A DNA stretch of 64,000 bases, taken from Gnetum montanum (lineage: Eukaryota; Streptophyta; Gnetopsida; Gnetales; Gnetaceae). The translations under genes and the position numbers were made by a program. Shown piece after piece: positions 46,276-57,833 of this stretch (position 1 is its first letter; each line of letters begins with the position of its first letter). The stretch spans positions 240,101 through 304,100 of the forward strand of contig MNCI01013908.1 of assembly GCA_015680685.1 (NCBI GenBank), given 5' to 3'. The notes under the pieces were generated by a model. It was not told the DNA's origin and ran no database searches. It saw only the letters and a list, made by a program, of their open reading frames with translations.

Positions 46276-47081
46276 TGATGAATTGCTGTCTATTGGTTGC
46301 ATCGACACTCATGTGTTGACATAGCCCCATTGATGCATGGTTACATGTGTTGACTTAGTGTCAACTCAAACCTATATAAATGCGAGTACCCACTACATTT
46401 ATGGCACATTGAGTCACTAGTGTGGTTGAACTCTTGTAGTTTTCTTTCCCTAGAGTTAGAATATTTTTTGAGTACCCATCGTAGGAACTAAAGTTAATAA
46501 TAAAGACAAGATTCTCGACATTTCTTATAGCACTTGGAATAGATTAATGCTTCTTACATGAACTTGGTTATTAATACATTTTATATTCTTATCTTTATTA
46601 ACTAATACATTTAATAATGAACACATAAGTACGATCACTTTGAGCATACTATTTAATGCTTGTTAATCCTAGTGGAGGCAATTTGGTATGTCCAATAATT
46701 GTCACTTGGTAACCTAGTAGTGTTGATACGAGTTCCGGATGTGGACAACAAGTGGCCTCAGATACTTATGTTAGGATAGTTAGAATTAGAATCATTAGAT
46801 AGTTCGATTAGTTAATTATCAACCATTTATCTTTTCATCCTCATTTAGGCTAAAAAAATATAAAAATATAAATATAAATAAATATCATATGCCTTAACTT
46901 ACACTAAATATACATAAGAGCTTACACAAGTAAGAGTTAAGAAGACAATGATCACATTTCCCTAAGTCACCATCTTTGTCTATAGGCACACTTAGGAGCT
47001 AAGTCCATGGAATTTGAATGGATCGCTAGTGCATGCTTCTGATTCATATGGTTTGGCGTAGGGACTACTCACTTCTCATCA
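46276..47081 (+). repeat. ATH-1 3' LTR
   Basis: TGATGAATTG...CTTCTCATCA, partner of 841-1712, same TATA (TATATAAAT) and AATAAA-rich body. It lacks about 50 bp that in the 5' copy hold the ATCTTTATT half of the predicted poly(A) hairpin. Confidence 0.92.
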
Positions 47082-47187
47082 CATCTCATATTTTTATGCT
47101 ACCAATTCTTTTTAATTTGCATTGAAGAAGATGAGAAGTATATAGTGTCATGTAATTTGATATAATCCAAGAATTTTGCTTAATTAT
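47082..47187 (-). pseudogene. COP-1: copia protease fragment, smaller piece
   Basis: Minus-strand text KQNSWII followed by SNYMTLYTSHLLQ and RIGSIKI is the copia protease start (normally W-I-I-D-S-G-x-S/T-x-H-M-T). The catalytic D-S-G has been deleted. Reading on the minus strand, it continues across ATH-1 into 840-780, where DGNHQNIGVGNW follows, as expected for copia. This dates ATH-1 as an insertion into COP-1. A GP-type LTR truncates it at 47187. Confidence 0.72.
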
Positions 47188-47950
47188 TGATGAGTGGCGA
47201 GATATCCCTACACTCAACCATATGAATACAAGCATTTTCACGCACGATTCGGTTGAACTCCGCAGAAGGACTAGTTGTGGCACCTAGATCGTTAACCTTA
47301 GGTCGCAGTTTGCTGTCTTCCCACTTGGACTAGTATTAGCTTTGTCATGTATGGTTTAGTCCAGAGTGAGGTGTATGATGTGTTCCTAATTCTAACGCTA
47401 CTCCTGAAGGTAGTGGAAAATAATATTAACTACGCTAAGCTAGGAGGGAAAGGATAAGAGAATATAATCTAGCCTAAGTGCGATGAGAAGTCGTTCCTTG
47501 ATTATTCGTACACATCTTGGACTTCGTGCACGACTACCACTAGTATTACCAAGCATAGATCCTAGGTACGCCACTGGGGTTACCAAGTAGTTACACTTAA
47601 ATGCTTGTAATCAAGTCGTACTCATTCCGCGTTACTAGGAGATAAGGGTGAGAGAGACTAATTAGGAAAGCAATAAATAACAGGTAAATAAATAACAAAG
47701 TGAATGCTGCAATGATGAAGTAATCTCGATCTTTATTTCTAGTCATGTGCATGTCCAAGTACGTCACACTCGAATAAAGGATGCCGTACAATTACATTCA
47801 CCACACTGCGGGCAGACACTAGAAAATAATCTATCTCTGGAAGGGGAAAACTACCAGAGCTTTGCTAAGGAACTAAACTAGCCCTTAAAACTAGGAAAGT
47901 CGCCTCTTATTTATAGACATTGAGGCAGGTCGTGATATCGCGTATGTGTG
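47188..47950 (-). repeat. Truncated GP-type LTR (LTR-D)
   Basis: Plus view starts TGATGAGTGGCGAG and follows the GP-2 LTR, mainly its second duplicated module, up to TATAAATAA (about 47910-47920) and GATATCGCG at 47936-47944. It then breaks off before the expected CTCATCA end. No gag or primer site accompanies it. It abuts an LTR fragment of opposite orientation. Confidence 0.8.
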
Positions 47951-48358
47951 TATAATCCCAGTAACATGTGTAATGCTTGGCAACCCAGTAACGAGTAGCG
48001 TTTGGTAATTCCAACAACGTTGCACTAGTTCAGGGTGTGTGTGGCAAGTGGGAACAGATACTGGTGCTAGGATACTTAGAACTTAGTTAGTGAATAGTTA
48101 ATAAAAGTTAGTCATTTAGTTCTCTTCACCTTTCTGTATTATCATAGGCATTAAAAAGACAAAAGATATAAAAATCATATACCTCAAGCTTAACCATACA
48201 ACCATGACAATACAAGTAAGTTTGGGAAGATAATGATTGATTAACCTTAAGTGTTCCATTAAGGTGCGCAAGCACTTAGTCCTTGGAGTTCAACCAGATC
48301 ACGCATGAGATGCTCGTATTTGTATGGTTGAGTGTAGGGGGTACCTTGCCACTCATCA
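47951..48358 (+). repeat. LTR fragment of GP-3 type, inverted
   Basis: Reverse complement of about 400 bp of the GP-3 3' LTR (51533 onward), ending GCCACTCATCA at 48358. The next five bases, AACAT (48359-48363), are the complement of ATGTT. ATGTT also follows the GP-3 5' LTR (58646-58650), so this fragment keeps the true GP-3 junction. Confidence 0.82.
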
Positions 48359-49666
48359 AACATTGTGGCTCCTTTTTATGTTTCTAATGTCACTTGGAAA
48401 TACGTAGTGTTTCTTGATCTTTGTTATGCCCAATCATCATTTTTTCTACCTACAAAGATATTTAAGCACTAACTACTCCTTAAAATATACCATGTCTATT
48501 AGGATTATCTCATACTCTGTAAATACTTGACACCTCCTTACTACCCCAACTTATTCTTTCTACAATACATTAAAGATGGCTTAAAAAAGGTTTATATTCA
48601 ATTTGTTGTGTTGGTGTAACACTTGGTCCTACTCATTTTGCAACTAGAGCTAATCCACTAAGTCTTCCTATGGCTAGAATGTTTACCACAGGTGTTGTTT
48701 CTGCTACAATTTCAATGACAACTAGTTTCTCTACTTGATCTTTCTTAGGTGATACTAGCTTGGAGATCTCTACAAAAAATGCATATTAATCTTTCCTTTA
48801 GATATCCTTTGTGTATCCCAAAATGCCTACCTACCTACACAACTTACTAATGAGACAAGAAAATAGAAGAGTCAATTTTCCTGTCTTCTTCTCTTCAATC
48901 CTCCTTTGGATTTCTAGAAATAATAAGTACATCATATTTACCTAAAATTTTCCCATGAGTATGGCAATTCCTGTAGCAGCATATGTTAATATTCTATTAA
49001 CTCTCTTATTAGGCAAGATTTGGTATGTTCCTATCTTGAAATAAATTTTCTCCACTATAGACAATTCATTATACTCTTTTTCTACTATCCCATACACCCT
49101 TTTCAACCATAGATTTTTAGTGTTTGTGTGAAACCTTATAAAAATTTAAGTGATATTAGCTTCGACATTTTCTAGATTTAGAGCTTTGATGATGACCTCC
49201 ACTAAATATGGCATCATTGCTCCTTCAATATTTATAGTGGCATCATCCTATCAATTATGTCAAAGTTTATATGTCTCTTCCAAATATCATATGCTATTGC
49301 TAGAGATGATAGGGTAGAGGAGTTATGCTTACAACTCTTTGCACATATTTGTAGATGTGAACTCCATAAATGGCAAAAAATGTCATTCTAATATGATAGT
49401 GACATGATTGACGTTTCCTAGATGACCTATAAACACTCATTTGAGAATGTGAAGCATTGTCTTTACTTTGGAGTAGGTGGGACCACAACCTCTACTTGCA
49501 CAAACTACCTTGTTGCTACTATAGCTACTGGATGAAATATGATTGTGTTTATTGCTTCTCAATAGGAGTTCGATCCTTGTCTCATCCTCTACCTCTTCTT
49601 CTAGGTCTCTTCTCTCTGGGTTGCAATGATCCTCTAGCCTCAGGTATTCTTTTTGGAGGTATTTAT
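48359..49666 (-). pseudogene. Inverted copy of the ATH-3 3' ORF (left arm)
   Basis: Minus-strand copy of the N-terminal part of the ATH-3 ORF. 48437-49666 is nearly identical to the reverse complement of 50306-51533. The coding start, at the 49666 end, reads ATACCTCCAAAAAG, a decayed ATG start. It contains KEYNELSIVEKIYFKIGTYQ, ILTYAATGIAILMGKF and GKLTLLFSCLISKLCR. The extra 78 bp at 48359-48436 continue the ORF (FPSDIRNIK, compare VVPDIREE in ATH-2) up to the GP-3 insertion point and are missing in the right arm. Confidence 0.82.
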
Positions 49667-50305
49667 AATCATAAGAAATTATAGGATTACCCGGAAATTC
49701 TAGAAAAAATCCTAATGGTTTATAACCTTCCACCAATTTTTGGATTTTGATCAAAATATTAAGCATAATCCATTTTATTTTTATTTTAGATTGCAATGTT
49801 AGAAAATTTTTTAATTTAGAAAAATTCCTAATTTTGAAAAAATCTTAATTGAATAATTTTAATGTTAATAAACTGTTACTCATCCTTGATTTATCATTAA
49901 AAAATATTAAAATATTATTAAAAGAAAAATTTTAACTTGTGTTTTAAATCAAGTTGGAATGTTCTTATTATGTGTTATGATTTATAATACTAAACCTTGA
50001 TTTTTTTTTCAAGCATTAGAGAAAATTTAAAAAAGAAAATTTGCAAAATTATGTGCAATGATCTCATTTCCACACACACACGTGCCCCTTGGCCCCCATC
50101 CTGCACCCCTTCCCCACCTCCCCCCACCACTCCACCCTGTGCACCACCCAACCCCACCATCCCCCACTTCTCCACCCTTACTTCAGGAGCAAAAGGATTT
50201 GAAAATGACACAAATTAGATGGCTAGCGAGAAAGATAGGGAATCTAGAAAGTTCTCTAGATAAAAAATGACATGAACTCCCCTAACGTTGAATGGAAAAA
50301 ATAAG
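49667..50305. other. Spacer between the inverted arms
   Basis: 49667 to about 49700, read on the minus strand, resembles the end of the ATH leader intron (AATTTCTTATGATTATAA before the start codon). The rest up to 50040 is very AT-rich. At 50075-50185 an abrupt C-rich, G-poor block (many CCCC and CCACC runs) gives G-runs on the minus strand. I see no coding; the open frames here are composition artefacts. Confidence 0.65.
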
Positions 50306-51532
50306 ATAAATACCTCCAAAAAGAATACCTGAGGCTAGAGGATCATTGCAACCCAGAGGGAAGAGACCTAGAAGAAGAGGTAGAGGATGAGACAAGGATC
50401 GAACTCCTATTGAGAAGCAATAAACACAATCATATTTCATCCAGTAGCTATAGTAGCAATAAGGTAGTTTGTGCAAGTAGAGGTTGCGGTGCCACCTACT
50501 CCAAAGTAAAGACAGTGCTTCACATTCTCAAATGAGTGTCTATAGGTCATCTAGGAAAAGTCAATCATGTCACTATCATATTGGAATGACATTTTTGGCC
50601 ATTTATGGAGTTCACATCTATAAATATGTGCAAAGAGTTGTAAGCATAACTCCTCTACCCTACCATCTCTAGCAATAGCATATGATATTGGGAAGAGACA
50701 TATAAAATTTGACATAATTGACAAGATGATGCCACTATAAAGATTGAAGGAGCAATGATGCCATATTTAGTGGAGGTCATCATCAAAGCTCTAAATCTAG
50801 AAAATGTCGAAGCTAATATCACTTAAATTTTTATAAGGTTTGACACAAACACTAAAAATCTATGGTTGAAAAGGGCATATGGGATAGTAGAAAAAGAGTA
50901 TAATGAATTGTCTATAGTGGAAAAAATTTATTTCATGATAGGAACATACCAAATCTTCCCTAACAAGAGAGTTAATAGAATATTAACATATGCTGCTAGA
51001 GGAATTGCCATACTGATGGGAAAATTTTAGGTAAATATGATGTACTTATTATTTCTAGAAATCCAAAGGAGGATTGAAGAGAAGAAGATAGGAAAATTGA
51101 ATTTTCTATTTTCTTGTCTCATTAGTAAGTTGTGTAGGTAGGTAGGAATTTTGGGATACACAAAGGATATTTAAAGGAAAGCTTAATATGCATTTTTTGT
51201 AGAGATATCCAAGCCAGTATCACCTAAGAAAGATCAAGGAGAGAAAGTAGTTGTCATTGAAATTATAGCAGAAACAACACCTGTGGCAAACATTCTAGCC
51301 ATAGGAAGACTTAGTGGATTAGCTCTAGTTGCAAAATGAGTAGGACCAAGTGTTCCACCAACACAACAAATTGAATATAAACCTTTTGTAAGCCATATTT
51401 AATGTATTGTAGAAAGAATAAGTTAGGGTAGTAAGGAGGTGTCAAGTATTTAGAGAGTATGAGATAATCCTAATAGACATGGTATATTTTAAGGAGTAGT
51501 TAGTACTTAAATATCTTTGTAGGTAGAAAAAA
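50306..51532 (+). pseudogene. ATH-3 3' ORF, N-terminal part (right arm)
   Basis: It begins with the decayed start codon ATA at 50308 (ATACCTCCAAAAAG; ATH-2 has ATGATCCCAAAGAG) and an Arg-rich N-terminus. The conserved domain is at about 50745-51180: MPYLVEVIIKALNL, KEYNELSIVEKIYFMIGTYQ, RVNRILTYAARGIAILMGKF, LNFLFSCLISKLCR. A linker follows with VSPKKDQGEKVVVIEI. Compared with the left arm, 78 bp before the GP-3 junction are deleted. Function unknown, as for the ATH-1 and ATH-2 homologues. Confidence 0.75.
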
Positions 51533-52331
51533 TGACTAAGTGGTGAGGTACCCCTACACTCAACCATACAAATACGAGCGTCTCATGCGTGATCCAGTCG
51601 AACTCCAAGGACTAAGTGCTTACGCACCTTAATGGAACACTTAAGGTTAATCAATCACTGTCTTCCCAAACTTACTTATATTGTCACGGTTGTATGGTTA
51701 AGTAAGCTTGAGGTATATGATTTTTATATCTTTTGTCTTTTTAATGCCTATGCTAATACAGAAAGGTGAAGAGAACTAAATGACTAACTTTTATTAACTA
51801 TTCACTAACTAAGTTCAAATTATCCTAGCACCAGTATCTGTTCCCACTTGCTGCACACACCCTGAAACAGTGCAACACTGTTGGGATTACCAAAAGCTAC
51901 TCGTTACTAGGTTACCAAGTGTTACACATGTGCTTGAAGCGATCGTACTGAATGCACTTAACTAGGAGAGTCAAGGGTTGAGAGAGATTTAATTATCTAG
52001 GAAAGAAGTTAAAAATTTAACAATAATTAAATCCTATTTAGCTTAGTTCACATGTTGCAAGGTTTATCATAAAGTTCATGTTTATTGCCATACAAAAATG
52101 TATGCTTAGGTACAATTTGCTCGAATAAAGATCCGTTCACTTTAAGACTCCTATTGCAGGCACATGAAAATTATTCTAACTCTGGAATGGTAAAATTGCT
52201 ATAGTTTGGGTAAGGGTCTAAATCTAGATGTGTGAACAAGTAAAAGTCACCTCTTATTTATAGGCATGATAGTGGGCTGCGATATTGCGTATGTGATATC
52301 GCAGGGGCAGATGCAATATCGTGGCTCATCA
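51533..52331 (-). repeat. GP-3 3' LTR
   Basis: Plus view TGACTAAGTGGTGAGG (altered from TGATGAGTGGCGAGG) to GTGGCTCATCA. GATATC-type motifs at 52278-52325, TATAAATAA near 52255-52263. Confidence 0.88.
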
Positions 52332-54480
52332 TGCCCCCATGACTGAATGAAAACTCGTCCTTGAGTTCCTTACAAAATATTAGGAAGATATGAGATTATT
52401 GACTTGAATGATACTAATGATGAATGGGGTGACATCTGAATGGATCATCATTACAACACATGATAATATTAGTGTTCATGAAAACAAGAGTGAACACTAC
52501 ACACATTTGACATCCAACATTATTTGGCAGCTGAGAAAGAAGAAAGAAGAGAGAAGAGAGAGAGAGAGAGAGAGAAAAGAAGAAGTCTGTTGCTGCTGAT
52601 GCGAAGATTGCACCTTTTGTTGTCCATCCATAAGTGCGCCATTGATCTTGTTCTTTGCATAATCACTCCAGCACCAGTCCATTCTAACTATTTCCTCCAA
52701 ATCCAATCTATTGTTGTATAATTGCCATTTGCACACACAACACAGTCTTATATTAGCAAGGGTAAATGAATCACAATGCAGTTGATACCTTGCCTCAGTG
52801 TAAGGTCCATTGGATGAGTTGTGATATGGCTAATGTGGATTCTGGAGGTATAATACTGGTGACTACCCAAGGTGTAGGGGTTAAGAAAAAATCAAAAAAT
52901 TTGGACTAGGACCCCCATGACTGAGAGCGAACCTTCAGTAGCTAGAGAATGGAAAAAGATAAGGAATAAGAAAGATGGAGAAAAAGAAACAATGACAACA
53001 CCTATAAAATGGATGTCAAAGATGGAGATGAACAAAATAAATGGTGATTGCGAAAATGTTTAAGGAAAGAAATTAATGGATGCACCAAATAGGAATGCCA
53101 GTGAGTCCTCCCCAAAGCAGGTTCATGCCCTTAATGCCATAACAATCCCACATTCAAAGAGTCTGTAGGATCTAGGAATGTCATTTGGAAACAAGAGTTA
53201 AATTCTTAACCACAAGCATTTACCAAAAAGAAAACAATGCATCAACCAAAATATAGACTATTGATACAACCAGCAATGAGGTGGAAAATGGAGAAAGAAG
53301 GATGGAAAGAAGAGAATGAAATGGAGTCTCGAGAACAAGGTGGTGTACAACCCCTTATGTATTAATGGTTAATGTGACTTAGTAGATCTCATTCCAAATC
53401 TAGCCTGAAACAATCCACATCCAGTAACTTCGCATTAATACATTTGGTCAATCCATCCACATGAAGTAACAAGAATGCTTCCACCAAAGAGTCACCACCA
53501 TTCTGATGAAATGAGAAAGGAGAAAGTAGGAAGCGAGAAAGGGCCTTAGTTAGAGGGAACATGTTTATTTAGTTCCATAACTAGTGCTTGTAGCCCAGAT
53601 GATTATTTCGTTTAAGGGGTGTGCTTTGAATTCTCACTTTTCACTTTTCACTTGTTGTGTGTGTGTGTTTTTTTTTTTTTTTTTTTTGCGTGAGAACCAC
53701 ACCATGCAAAGACTTATTATTTTTATTAGCTCAACTTCTTGCTAATGGAGCAATCGTTGGAATGGTAAGGAAAACCCAAGAAGGAAACATCCAAGCACCC
53801 AAGAGAATGGCCAACACCAATGCATCAAATCCCTTTGAAGTCACACCCTTTTCAATCCTTAAGTCCTTCCTTAGTTTGAGAAATGCCCAGTCACCAATTC
53901 GTTGATAGTTCTTATTATTTAAGGAAAGGGATTGTACAGTTCCAAACAAGAGAGACCATAGAAATTCATGGATGTATGGATGACATGGACTCATTGCCTG
54001 TTATATCAAGAGAACCATACCTTACTATCAACATCATAACTCAAAGGTAAAAACCAAACATTAGCAATCAATGGAATATAGTTCATACCATCTTCAGGAG
54101 CACTTATTAGGTGAAAAAATGAACAACATAAATAAACACACAAATAAACGAAAAAAGTATGAATGGTGTTGCAAAAAAAAAATAAGAAAAGTTAAAGAAA
54201 TTTTCAAAAAAAAAAAAAGTAAAACAAAAACTTAAAAAGGAATTGAGGGCCTTGATTGGTTAGCATAGGTGGCCATCTCCCCCATGACTGAGTTGAAAGG
54301 GGGAGATCCGAAATAATGAGCAAGATCATCCTTTCTCTGATGTGTAATGTGCATTGACCATTCTAGATTCATGGTAAGGTTTGGTTTGTTGCACATTAAC
54401 TAGTAATCTTTTATCGGAGCGCTTGTTTGAAGTTTTTAGGAGTTCCTAGCTTCCACCTATTGATGTTTTTAGGTTAAGGG
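52332..54480 (-). other. GP-3 polypurine tract and 3' non-coding region
   Basis: Minus-strand AGTCATGGGGGCA abuts the 3' LTR (52332-52344). The region contains a GA microsatellite (52557-52576) and a T-tract (53669-53690) beside GTGAGAACCACACC. It also holds the segment open on both strands (53731-53994 minus, 53657-53905 plus). No pol motifs. Confidence 0.7.
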
Positions 54481-55480
54481 TTGGAAGTTGGTGACACTCA
54501 TGCTCCAGTGCATCTATGCTTTCAACATGGGTGCAAGTTGGTCCCCTAGTTAGTTCCATGCATGTTGGTGAGTTGCTCTCTTGATTAGCTATCAACCACT
54601 GGATGTCTTCTTATTGTGTTGTTGCTACATACAGGCACTTGTGTATGTTAATTTCTTGGGCACATCGGTTGCATGCAGGTGATGTTGAACATTCCTGTAT
54701 GCAATCACACCCTGTATCACTGTATGTGATGCATGGAACTTTCTTCCTCTCGATCTTTCCAAAAGTATTTTCCTTAGATATTTCTAGGGAAAGATTGTGG
54801 ATTCCTAGGCATGCGTTTATGGTACTTAGCCATGCCCTTTCCACTATTATTGGGAAGTTCCCTTTTTCATTGTTTACTTGTATCACTAGGAAATCAGCTA
54901 GGTATGACCACCACACACAGTGGTAATGATGTCCTCCACCAGTCCCAAGGGAACAGTGATGGACTGGTCAGCCAGCTCTAAGCAAATATTACTCTTCTTT
55001 AGTGGAGGCAAGTTCTAGGCTTTATACATCTCTTGTGATATTAAGTTGACTCTGGAACCTGAGTCCAGAAGAGCTTTACATGGTTCATTCCCAGCAACTT
55101 GGAGATAGATTAAAGGACTTCCAAGATCAGAGAATTTTCTAGGAAGGTGGCCTTCCTTAATCTAGTTAGTCACGATATGTGTTAACATAACCGTGTGCAT
55201 TGAGCTCTATTTTTGATTTGAAGGGAGCTCTAAAGCCTTATTTGATGGAGGAGCATTCAGAGGCTCAACTGCTTGTGGTTGTGAGAGCTTGGTTGGACTG
55301 TTGGTTCTGAAAAAAGGTCTTCTCTTTGTATGGTTGTCAGAACTAGTAGCCAGTTCAAGGTTTATAGCTCTCATAGAATTACGTTGCTACGATTGAGTGG
55401 GGAGTTTCCTTTGCATTGCTGGAGTGGGTGGTAATGGAGATATCGGTGTGAGAGTTGTGGATAGATTTGGAGGATGGTAT
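54481..55480 (-). pseudogene. GP-3 protease, decayed
   Basis: Minus-strand retropepsin with active site LLDSGSRVNLISQEMY (D-S-G-S kept, near 55060-55075). The open part is 54611-54916: SYLADFLVIQVNNEKGNFPI, then IVERAWLSTINA (normally I-I-M-G-R-A-W-L), and a Cys-containing tail. Homology to ATH polyprotein ends before RT, as in GP-1 and GP-2. Confidence 0.82.
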
Positions 55481-57687
55481 GTTTGTGGGTTGTCTCTCCC
55501 AGGAGAAGGAGTCCTATAATGAGCTTGGTAATGACGTTGTGGTGTCACGTGACCAACCGAGTCACGTGGAGAGATTGGCTACTGCATGTAGTAGCCATAT
55601 GGATCTGGTTTCCAGTAAGGGTATTGTTGCCTTAGTGATGGCATCCCCCACGACTGTGGGTATTGCCACTACTGGTGTTGCTCAATAGGTTGTGGTGGAG
55701 TTCCACTTGGATAATACATTAAAGGTTGTTGGAATTGCCTTGGGTTACCTTGGGGATAAGGTAACCATCGGGGTGCTTGCCGTTTGTTAAGTTGTGGGTT
55801 GAGTGCATACACCCCAGACTCTTGTAGGTGTGATATTACTGGGCAACATCCCTTAGGATAGTCATATTGGCATATCTCACATCCACCATCATTTTCCATA
55901 TTAGAATCCACAACCTCTTTGGTGATAGCCATTTTAGCCTTACCTTTGTTACGTGCATGACTACCTTGCTCCTTAGACTCCTCTACAATTTTAAGAATAG
56001 TTTCAATTCTACTATCTAGGGAGTTCCACATTTGGTCTACCTTTGTCGACACTTATGTTGTTAATTTTTGGAGCGGCAAGGTTTTCCTATTCACCATCTC
56101 CTCGAGTGGTGACTCTTCCTCCTCCTCACAGAATCTCACTCCCCTTTTTCAGAGGGAAGGATTGCGGTTGTACTCTTATGCACTTTCTCTTTTACATAGC
56201 TCCCCTTCTTCCTTAGCTACTTGCTCCAGCAATCTATGAACCTAATGAGACCTAAGCTCTAATAATCTCCCTTGGGCATACATTCCAAGGGTTCTCCTTG
56301 TTTCATGCCTAAGTCCATCTACGAGATGGTGTAGTTGATCTTGCTCCGAGTAACCATGGCTCAGGCAACGATGTAATAGTGCATAATATCGACCCATGGC
56401 AACATCCAAGGGTTCATGACTTCCCTGCTTCCATCCTTGGATTTTCTTTCACAAGTTGGACACCTAGGAGTACATTTGATACTTATCATTAAACAGTTCT
56501 AGCATCGTACTCCACCTTCGAATGGATTTTGGTTCTAAGGACTGGTACCAGCTTTCTGCTTCTTTTACTAGTGTCCTTGGAAATAACTTTAGTTTTTGCC
56601 ATTCGTCCTCAATGTTCTACAAGGCACATGCATCTTGAAAATATTGTAAGTATTTCTGAGGATCAGCATTGTATCCCCCCTCAAATCGTGGGATATTATT
56701 CCTGTCTAACCTCTTGATCCTACTATCTTTTTGGTGCCTTGTGGGAATTCTTATGGCCTCTATGATATCTAACATGCTTTGGGTTGCAAGTAGGGGTTCT
56801 TCATGGTCATTTTGTTCATAGCGTCTATGACATCTACGCAGTTCCCTACTCTCCCTTCTTCCATGCCTTGGTTCCTTAGATTGCCCTCGTCCTCATTCTC
56901 GACTCTCTCATTGAGGTTTCTCACTCTATTTACCTTTGTCCTTACGGTTAGGCTCCTTATGACTGCATCCTGATACTGAAGGAGAGGGTGAACGTGATGA
57001 TGAAGGTGAAGAAGAAGGAGGACCATCGCCATGACGATGTTTCTTACCTTCTCTTCGGTGGTCCCAACCCTGATCGTGATTACGATCAGAGTGTTCACCC
57101 TTATCATGTGTTTGTGTTTCCTTGTTGGACATTTGGTGTTCATAGGGATTAGAACTAGGGTTGTGAATCATGGAGTGGAGGTTTTGATACACCATCTCCT
57201 GACTATCATTAGGAGGAAAATCATCATTTGGTGGGGAACTTGTTGAAATAGGTTCACCACCCACAATTTTGCTTAAGATGGGTGGAGCATTATGGGGTCC
57301 TTTGCCCTTCAATGATGTATAGTATCTCTCCTGTTGCAAGTCCCTTTGATGTTGCACTTCTATGGCATGGTAATCCCTTGTGTCATAATCACATGCAATG
57401 TATTCCGCATACAATTGTGACATGCCTATTCATGCAAGAGCACGAAGGAGCATGTTGGGGACTGCTCGGTCTGGAGGCAACACTATGTTATTCTCCAAGT
57501 CTCTCCAACACAGTTGTTCATCTTGATGAAGAATAAAGGTAAATTCGGGTACATATTCATCATGATGAATATATACCAATCGAAATTGTTGAGGCATTGG
57601 TGGATCTTAGTTATGTGTGTTGTGCCACCATCTGTCCCTTGTATGAGTCCTAGGTGGTGAAGTGCTTTTGTGCGAAGAAGAAGACAT
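55481..57687 (-). pseudogene. GP-3 gag, decayed
   Basis: Begins at ATG 57687 (MSSSSHKSTSPPRTHTRD). 56926-57423 is open (165 codons): LYAEYIACDYDTRDYHAIEV, then a Ser/His/Arg-rich linker with SSPSSSRSPSPSVSG. The retrotrans_gag domain (about 56180-56700) is frameshifted. 55669-56052 is open and carries the knuckle CEICQYDYPKGCC (His changed to Tyr) followed by HLQESGVYALNP and a Gln/Pro/Tyr-rich linker to the protease. Confidence 0.85.
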
Positions 57688-57813
57688 TTTTGTCTTGTTC
57701 TGTGTGTTGTTTATCGTTGTCTTATTTTTCTTTTGATCAACCCTAAGGGTTTGTTCTAGCATCCCAACAATATGAATGATCTCCTATGTTCTACATAGTG
57801 CACAAACAACTAA

Positions 57814-57833
57814 GTTCCCAACAACGACACCAA
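57814..57833 (-). other. GP-3 primer binding site (degenerate)
   Basis: Minus-strand TTGGTGTCGTTGTTGGGAAC after TCATCA; recognisable as the tRNA-Asp type with several transitions. Confidence 0.75.

Larger units (their letters stand above)
841..47081 (+). mobile_element. ATH-1: Athila-like Ty3/gypsy element, outer host of the nest
   Basis: LTRs at 841-1712 and 46276-47081 bound a plus-strand element carrying a degenerate tRNA-Asp primer site, gag, protease, RT, RNase H, integrase, a spacer and an additional 3' ORF. Removing the three internal insertions (COP-2, GP-1, ATH-2) leaves about 12.7 kb, a normal size for Athila-type elements. Domain order and primer type are those of the Athila/Tat branch. 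Each interruption is in a coding or spacer segment whose reading resumes on the far side, so the reconstruction is well supported. All ORFs are broken. Confidence 0.88.

Noticed and set aside
49990-50270. Pro/Gly-rich ORFs on both strands as a structural protein gene
   Set aside because: Produced by the C-rich low-complexity block; no start context, no homologous copy, all frames lack stops because of composition.
49300-50672. Two near-identical small ORFs (49300-49488 minus and 50484-50672 plus) as duplicate genes
   Set aside because: They are the same out-of-frame stretch in the two arms of the inverted repeat, in a frame different from the ATH-3 ORF.
52555-52610. GA/CT tract before CAG on the minus strand as a splice acceptor in GP-3
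   Set aside because: The tract is a microsatellite that differs in GP-1 and GP-2, and no exon-like conservation follows.
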